Source: Aldehydirespirator sp965117015
GTDB lineage: Bacteria; Actinomycetota; Acidimicrobiia; Acidimicrobiales; Aldehydirespiratoraceae
Assembly (NCBI GenBank): GCA_965117015.1
Contig: OZ220747.1
Location: forward strand, 3,224,001-3,288,000
Direction: 5' to 3'
DNA length: 64,000 nt
Below, one piece after another: positions 59,876 through 64,000 of the stretch (position 1 is the first letter of the stretch; each line of letters opens with the position of its first letter). Both the position numbers and the translations under genes were made by a program. Under the pieces are notes generated by a model. It had not been told where the DNA came from. It did not search any database and saw nothing but the letters and a program-made list of their open reading frames with translations.

Positions 59876-60599
59876 AGAACAGTGCGGTCGAGAGCCTCTT
59901 GCGCCAGGCCGAGGTGCGGGGGTCGTCGGGTCCGAGCACCTCCAGCAGGTCGACGAAACGCTGGCGGGCGTCCTCGTCAGCCTTGACAGTGGCCAGCAGA
60001 TCGGCCAGCTCGGCCTCAATCTCCGGTGCGCCGCCGGCCGGAGCGTCACCCGAGTCCTGCACCCGGGCGAGGGCGATCAAGCGCCGGGTCTCCGGCGTCT
60101 CCGGGACCCGTTCCAGCAGCCCGACCGCTTCGGCGGCGCGGCCGTCGTCGATAAGGAGCGCGGCCAGAGCGGTCACCGCGGCCGCGTTGTCCGACTCGAT
60201 CTCGAGAGCCGCTCTCAGGGAGACCTCGTCGCCCGCCGCTATCAGTCCCTCGATCTCGGTCATCTCCGGTGTGGGCAGCAGTCGCTGCACGAACTCGCGC
60301 ACCGCGGCCTCGTCCTGGGCCCCCAGGAAGCCGTCGGCGACCTGGCCGTCCACCATGGCGTAAACGGCCGGGATCGACTGGACCCGGAACGCCTGGGCCA
60401 CGCCCGGGTTCTTCTCGACGTCCACCTTGGCCAGCTCGACCGCGCCGTTGGTCTCGACCACCACCTTCTCGAGCAGGGGGGTCAGCTGCCGGCACGGCTC
60501 GCACCAGGATGCCCACAGGTCCACGATCACCGGGACGGTCCGGGACCGGTCCACCACTTGGGCCTGGAACGTGGCGTCGGTAATGTCGGCCATCGTCAT
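59874..60599 (-). CDS. CnoX/YbbN-like thioredoxin with C-terminal TPR
   Basis: A 241-residue protein. The thioredoxin domain has the active-site variant WCEPC (in LWASWCEPCRQLTPL) and SIPAVYAM with the cis-proline. From about residue 115 come TPR-like helices (MTEIEGLIAAGDEVSLRAALE and EAVGLLERVPETPETRRL). This is the CnoX/YbbN architecture, in which a thioredoxin-fold holdase protects proteins during oxidative stress. Unlike many CnoX proteins it keeps both cysteines, so it could also act as a reductant. Confidence 0.85.
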   Translation of the reverse strand: MTMADITDATFQAQVVDRSRTVPVIVDLWASWCEPCRQLTPLLEKVVVETNGAVELAKVDVEKNPGVAQAFRVQSIPAVYAMVDGQVADGFLGAQDEAAVREFVQRLLPTPEMTEIEGLIAAGDEVSLRAALEIESDNAAAVTALAALLIDDGRAAEAVGLLERVPETPETRRLIALARVQDSGDAPAGGAPEIEAELADLLATVKADEDARQRFVDLLEVLGPDDPRTSAWRKRLSTALF

Positions 60600-60668
60600 C
60601 GCAACGTATCGGCCGCCGCGCCGGATTCAGCCCGCCGCCAATCCGGCCGCCCCCACCGGGAGGCAACC

Positions 60669-61697
60669 ATGAAGATCGACGCCTGGATCGGCCTCCCCGA
60701 GGCGGCCAGCAGCCAAGAGCTCGCCGGGATCGGCGACCGGGCCCGCATGATGGAGCAGGGCGGCTACAGCGGGCTGCTGTCGGCCGAGACCAGCCACGAC
60801 CCCTTCCTGCCCCTCGCGCTGGCCGCTCAGCACACCGAGCGGATCGAGCTTATGACCGCCATCGCGGTCGGCTTCGCCCGCAACCCGATGGTGCTGGCCC
60901 ACACCGCCTGGGACCTCCAAGCACTGTCGCAGGGACGGTTTCTGCTCGGGCTGGGCAGCCAGATCCAGGCCCACATCACCAAGCGCTTCTCGATGCCCTG
61001 GTCGCGGCCCGCGGCCCGCATGGAGGAGATGATCGGTGCCATCCGAGCCATCTGGGAGGCCTGGCAGACCGGCGAGCGCCTCAACTTCCGGGGCGAGTTC
61101 TACCGCCACACCCTCATGACGCCGATGTTCAGCCCGGGCCCCATCGACGTGGCGCCCCCGCCCATCCTGATCTCGGCTGTGGGGCCGCTGATGACCCGCG
61201 TGGCGGGCCGCGCCGCCGACGGGCTGGTGTGCCACGCCTTCCAGACCGCCGAGTACCTGCGGGACGTGATGATGCCCAACGTGCACGCCGGGCTGGCCGA
61301 GGCGGGGCGGGACCGCTCCGACTTCCAGCTCTCGATGCCGGTGTTCGTGGTGTCGGGATTCCGCGAGGAGGAGATCGCCGCCCAGGCGGCCCGGACCCGC
61401 CAGCAGATCGCCTTCTACGGGTCGACGCCCGCCTACCGGGGCGTGCTGGAGCATCACGGCTGGGGTGACGCCCAGACCGAGCTCAACCGCCTGTCGAAGC
61501 GGGGCCAGTGGGTCGAGATGGGCAACGTGATCGACGACGACATGCTCGACGCCTTCGCCATCGTGGCCGAGCCCCACGAGGTGCCGGGGCGCATCGCCGA
61601 GCGCTTCGGCGGCACCCTCGACCGGCTCCAGTTCTACGCCGGCGTGCGGGACAAGGACCGCTGGGGCCCCATCATCGAGGAGATCAAGGCCGCCTGA
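60669..61697 (+). CDS. LLM-class (probably F420-dependent) oxidoreductase
   Basis: A 342-residue luciferase-like TIM-barrel oxidoreductase. Landmarks are LAAQHTERIELMTAIAVGFARNPMVLAHTAWDL, GRFLLGLGSQIQAHITKRFSMPW and PPPILISAVGPLMTRVAGRAADGL. Actinobacterial members of this type use coenzyme F420, though the sequence alone does not prove the cofactor. The ATG at 60669 follows GGGAGGC. It stands alone between convergent genes; substrate unknown. Confidence 0.85.
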   Translation: MKIDAWIGLPEAASSQELAGIGDRARMMEQGGYSGLLSAETSHDPFLPLALAAQHTERIELMTAIAVGFARNPMVLAHTAWDLQALSQGRFLLGLGSQIQAHITKRFSMPWSRPAARMEEMIGAIRAIWEAWQTGERLNFRGEFYRHTLMTPMFSPGPIDVAPPPILISAVGPLMTRVAGRAADGLVCHAFQTAEYLRDVMMPNVHAGLAEAGRDRSDFQLSMPVFVVSGFREEEIAAQAARTRQQIAFYGSTPAYRGVLEHHGWGDAQTELNRLSKRGQWVEMGNVIDDDMLDAFAIVAEPHEVPGRIAERFGGTLDRLQFYAGVRDKDRWGPIIEEIKAA

Positions 61698-61745
61698 GGG
61701 CCACCGGCACCACGAAGTCGCCGGGGGCTCCCAGAAGTTCCGGGC

Positions 61746-62519
61746 TCAGCCAGCCGTGAGCTGGCGAGTGAAGAGCCGGCCCAACCCATCGATTCCGTCG
61801 GCAATGCCGGCCAGGCGGAGGAGGTGCCAGAACAGGGCCGTGTTGCTCGATAGGACCGGCACACCAACCTCTGATTCGAGCTCCTCGACGGCGGCCAGGA
61901 GCCGCAGGCTGGTGCACGACACGAAAACGGCGTCGCAGTCCGCGCCGCGGGCCACCGTCCGCACGCCAGCCGCGATCGACTGCGGGGAGATGCGCGCCAC
62001 GGTGAAATCGTTCGGCTCGAGGAAGGACCCCAGCGCGGTCACGGAGAGGCCTGCGTCGGCGAGACGCCGAGCGATCGGTGCGGTGACCTCAGCGGTGTAG
62101 GGGGTGACAACGGCGACTCGGGAGGCGTCGAGAGCACGGAGCGCGGCGACGGCGGCGGTGATCGGGTTGGTGCAGGCCACCCCAGGGTGCTCGCTCTGGA
62201 TGGCGGCGGTCACGCGGTCGGCGCTGATGAGTGTCGCCGCCGATGTGCAGCCGTAGCCGATCACGTCGAAATCGAACTCACTGGGCAACAGGGCGGCCGC
62301 CGCCGGAAGCCGCTGCTCCATGTCGGTCAGAGTCTCCGACGTGACCTCCATCGAGTTGGGGATACGCGAGTGGTAGAAGTCCACATCGGGGAGGTCCAGC
62401 ATGCGGGCCTCGGCCTCGATCGTCTGGTCGCTCTCGAGCACGATCAGACCGATGCGGGCCCGGGAACCGAAGCCGTCGTCGGTGTCGAACGGCAGCGGCA
62501 CCAGGTCGGGAACGGTCAT
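61746..62519 (-). CDS. Asp/Glu racemase-superfamily enzyme (maleate isomerase/arylmalonate decarboxylase-like)
   Basis: A 257-residue protein with the two-cysteine pattern of this superfamily: C in VIGYGCTSAATLI and C in AVFVSCTSLRLL, plus VPVLSSNTALFWHLLRLAG near the C-terminus. The layout matches maleate cis-trans isomerase and arylmalonate decarboxylase more than amino acid racemases. It starts in an ATGA overlap with the M24 peptidase stop, so the two are co-translated. It is probably part of a small-acid catabolic operon continuing beyond the window. Confidence 0.85.
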   Translation of the reverse strand: MTVPDLVPLPFDTDDGFGSRARIGLIVLESDQTIEAEARMLDLPDVDFYHSRIPNSMEVTSETLTDMEQRLPAAAALLPSEFDFDVIGYGCTSAATLISADRVTAAIQSEHPGVACTNPITAAVAALRALDASRVAVVTPYTAEVTAPIARRLADAGLSVTALGSFLEPNDFTVARISPQSIAAGVRTVARGADCDAVFVSCTSLRLLAAVEELESEVGVPVLSSNTALFWHLLRLAGIADGIDGLGRLFTRQLTAG

Positions 62520-63682
62520 CAGATGATGGGAAGGTCGGGAGCGGCCCGCCGGCTGAGCAACTCGGCGCCACCCGCCCGCACGACGATGTTCTCTTCGTGG
62601 ACCATCGCCTTGCCGGGCGCCCACAGCAGACCCGGTTCGACCGTGAGCACCATGTTCTCCACGATCGGAGTGTCGTCGGACGCCGTGTGCGAGGGCCATT
62701 CGGTGACCTGCATACCCAGACCATGCCCCATCCGTCCGACGTCGTTCCCCAGAGACCCGGCCTGTTGCAGCACCCCGTTCATGGCGGTGAAGACGTCGGT
62801 TGTGGTCGCACCGGGCCGGGCCGCGGCGATGCCGGCCTCGGTCGCCTCCCACACCGCCCGGTAGGCGTCCCTGGCGGCTGGTGTGGCGCTGGTGAAGGCG
62901 AAGTTGCGGTCGAAGTCGCTGAAGTACCCGTCGTAGGTCGAGCCGGTGTCGAAGATCAACATGTCGCCGTTGACGATCTCCCGATCGGTCGGCTGCCGGA
63001 TGATGTCCTCGATCCCGCCCGGACCGGTCGCTCCCACCAGATAGGGGACGTCGTCGGCGCCCTGCCGGACGATCTCGGCCCGGAACGCCGCGAACGCCTG
63101 CCGTTCGGTCATGCCGGTGGACAACAGGTTCGGGATCTCGTCGAATGCGTCGGACACCACGCCGCAGATGAACCGATGCTTGTCGATCTCCAACTCGCTC
63201 TTGACCATCCGCAGACCACTCACGATGTCGGTGACATCGATGAAACCACCGACCTCTGCCCGCATCCGGTCGAGATCACGAAGCGGCATCCGCACATGCG
63301 TCTCGGGACCCGTCGGCATGCCGATCCGGCCGCCGGCGGAGAACTCCCGCAGGCAATCGACCAGCAGCGTCACACCGTCGTCGTCGGGCCGGGGCGACGA
63401 CCAGGTCCGGATGTCGTCGATCCATGTCCCGGCCATCGATGCCCGACCGATGCTCGGGATGATCGCCACGGGCTTGCCGGCAGCCGGCACGACAGTGAAC
63501 CAGGGACGGGTCGGGCTCTGCCAGAACGGAGTGTGAAACCCGGTGAAGTACCGGACCTCCGGCTCGGTGGTGACGAGGATGGCCGCGATGTCGCGCTCGG
63601 CCATCCGGGCCTGGCATCGTCGGGTGCGATCAGCGAACTCTTCGACGGGGAATCCTCGTTGGGGGCCAGCGCCGGAAGTCAC
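62519..63682 (-). CDS. M24 family metallopeptidase/creatinase relative
   Basis: A 387-residue pita-bread fold protein. A creatinase-type N-terminal domain (FADRTRRCQARMAERDIAAILVTTEPEVRYFTGF) precedes a catalytic domain with all metal ligands visible: D in MLIFDTGSTYDG, D in FSDFDRNF, H in MGHGLGM, E in LTVEPGLL and E in HEENIVV. It could cleave an Xaa-Pro bond or a C-N bond in a small molecule such as creatine. GTG 63682 overlaps the upstream stop (GTGA). Its placement between a racemase-like and a PhyH-like gene argues for small-molecule catabolism. Confidence 0.85.
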   Translation of the reverse strand: MTSGAGPQRGFPVEEFADRTRRCQARMAERDIAAILVTTEPEVRYFTGFHTPFWQSPTRPWFTVVPAAGKPVAIIPSIGRASMAGTWIDDIRTWSSPRPDDDGVTLLVDCLREFSAGGRIGMPTGPETHVRMPLRDLDRMRAEVGGFIDVTDIVSGLRMVKSELEIDKHRFICGVVSDAFDEIPNLLSTGMTERQAFAAFRAEIVRQGADDVPYLVGATGPGGIEDIIRQPTDREIVNGDMLIFDTGSTYDGYFSDFDRNFAFTSATPAARDAYRAVWEATEAGIAAARPGATTTDVFTAMNGVLQQAGSLGNDVGRMGHGLGMQVTEWPSHTASDDTPIVENMVLTVEPGLLWAPGKAMVHEENIVVRAGGAELLSRRAAPDLPII

Positions 63683-64000
63683 TGCGCCGCGCCGGCCTTG
63701 GCCTGCTGCGAGAAGAAGGATGCACCCGTCGGCACCTCGGGGAACTCCATCTCGTAGGTCGAGCACCGCACGCGGTTGGTTCGCTCGCCCCGCACCACTT
63801 CGCCGTCGTAGATGCTCGGGAGATGGCTGACCTGCAGCGGCTTGGAATCCTCAGCCCGGTACTCGCTGATGAACAGGGTCCGCGGACGGTCCGATGTATT
63901 CGGCGCTGACCCGTGCAACAGCCGGGTGTGCATCAAGCAGGCCGAGCCGGCCGGGCCGTAGATCGGTACTGCGTCGGCGACATGGTCGGCGACGACCTGC
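63679..64000 (-). CDS. phytanoyl-CoA dioxygenase (PhyH) family, C-terminal part (cut by window edge)
   Basis: About 106 C-terminal residues are visible. The segment PAGSACLMHTRLLHGSAPNTSDRPRTLFISEY matches the end of Fe(II)/2-oxoglutarate dioxygenases of the PhyH family, with the second metal histidine in LLHGS and the 2-oxoglutarate-binding arginine in RPR. The N-terminal HxD lies outside the window. Such enzymes hydroxylate small lipids, quaternary amines or amino acids. It is the upstream member of the overlapped operon with the M24 and racemase-like genes. Confidence 0.75.
   Translation of the reverse strand, partial: QVVADHVADAVPIYGPAGSACLMHTRLLHGSAPNTSDRPRTLFISEYRAEDSKPLQVSHLPSIYDGEVVRGERTNRVRCSTYEMEFPEVPTGASFFSQQAKAGAAQ

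Overview
The window is GC-rich chromosomal DNA with many GTG starts and genes packed with 4-base ATGA/GTGA overlaps. Core gene order (der next to a radical-SAM DUF512 gene; lepA-hrcA-dnaJ-rsmE; holA-comEC-comEA beside rpsT), an F420-type luciferase-like oxidoreductase and a tRNA-Pro without an encoded CCA fit a high-GC actinobacterium. Acidimicrobiia or a relative is my guess; the class is inference and no marker here proves it.

Region 1 (1-12641) is a catabolic cluster. It holds the N-terminus of a Rieske oxygenase, a protein resembling red chlorophyll catabolite reductase, a CitE-like CoA-ester lyase, a tandem nitrilase, an IclR regulator, two class III CoA-transferases, a cyclase/formamidase-like hydrolase, an MmgE/PrpD protein, a dihydropyrimidinase-like amidohydrolase, an HMG-CoA-lyase-like enzyme and an isochorismatase-like amidase. 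Together they look able to open an N-heterocycle or cyclic amide, remove nitrogen, and activate and cleave the carbon skeleton as CoA esters. A shared palindrome, GRAACAGCGTTYC, lies in two promoter regions and is a candidate IclR operator.

Region 2 (12790-17690) carries a single reading frame joining squalene monooxygenase to oxidosqualene cyclase (DCTAE motif, QW repeats), which would be a one-polypeptide entry into sterol synthesis. A DUF2855 gene and a doubtful small gene follow.

Region 3 (about 17.8-44.9 kb) is a defence-rich accessory region. The part from 22.3 to 44.9 kb is bounded by a 45-bp perfect direct repeat of the 3' half of a tRNA-Pro gene. The intact tRNA is at the right end, a tyrosine integrase with Xis-like and Xre-like regulators lies inside, and paired 12-bp repeats sit near both ends. 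Cargo includes two near-identical XhoI/PaeR7I-type adenine methyltransferases, only one with its endonuclease; two AIPR-family proteins; a DpnI-like one-domain nuclease; a short Argonaute operon with an HNH-APAZ partner; an ATPase pair; a DUF4062 pair; a sigma factor; a lipoprotein pair; and a 521-bp hairpin-rich inverted-repeat element. The 17.8-22.2 kb part lies outside the repeat and is probably an older insertion stacked at the same tRNA.

Region 4 (44.9-60.6 kb) is housekeeping: tRNA-Pro, a SpoIIE-like phosphatase, der, a DUF512 radical-SAM protein, a pseudokinase with a small exported partner, rsmE, dnaJ, hrcA, lepA, rpsT, holA, comEC, comEA and a CnoX-like thioredoxin. Region 5 (60.7-64 kb) is again metabolic: an LLM oxidoreductase, an Asp/Glu-racemase-like enzyme, an M24 peptidase or creatinase relative, and the C-terminus of a phytanoyl-CoA dioxygenase family protein.
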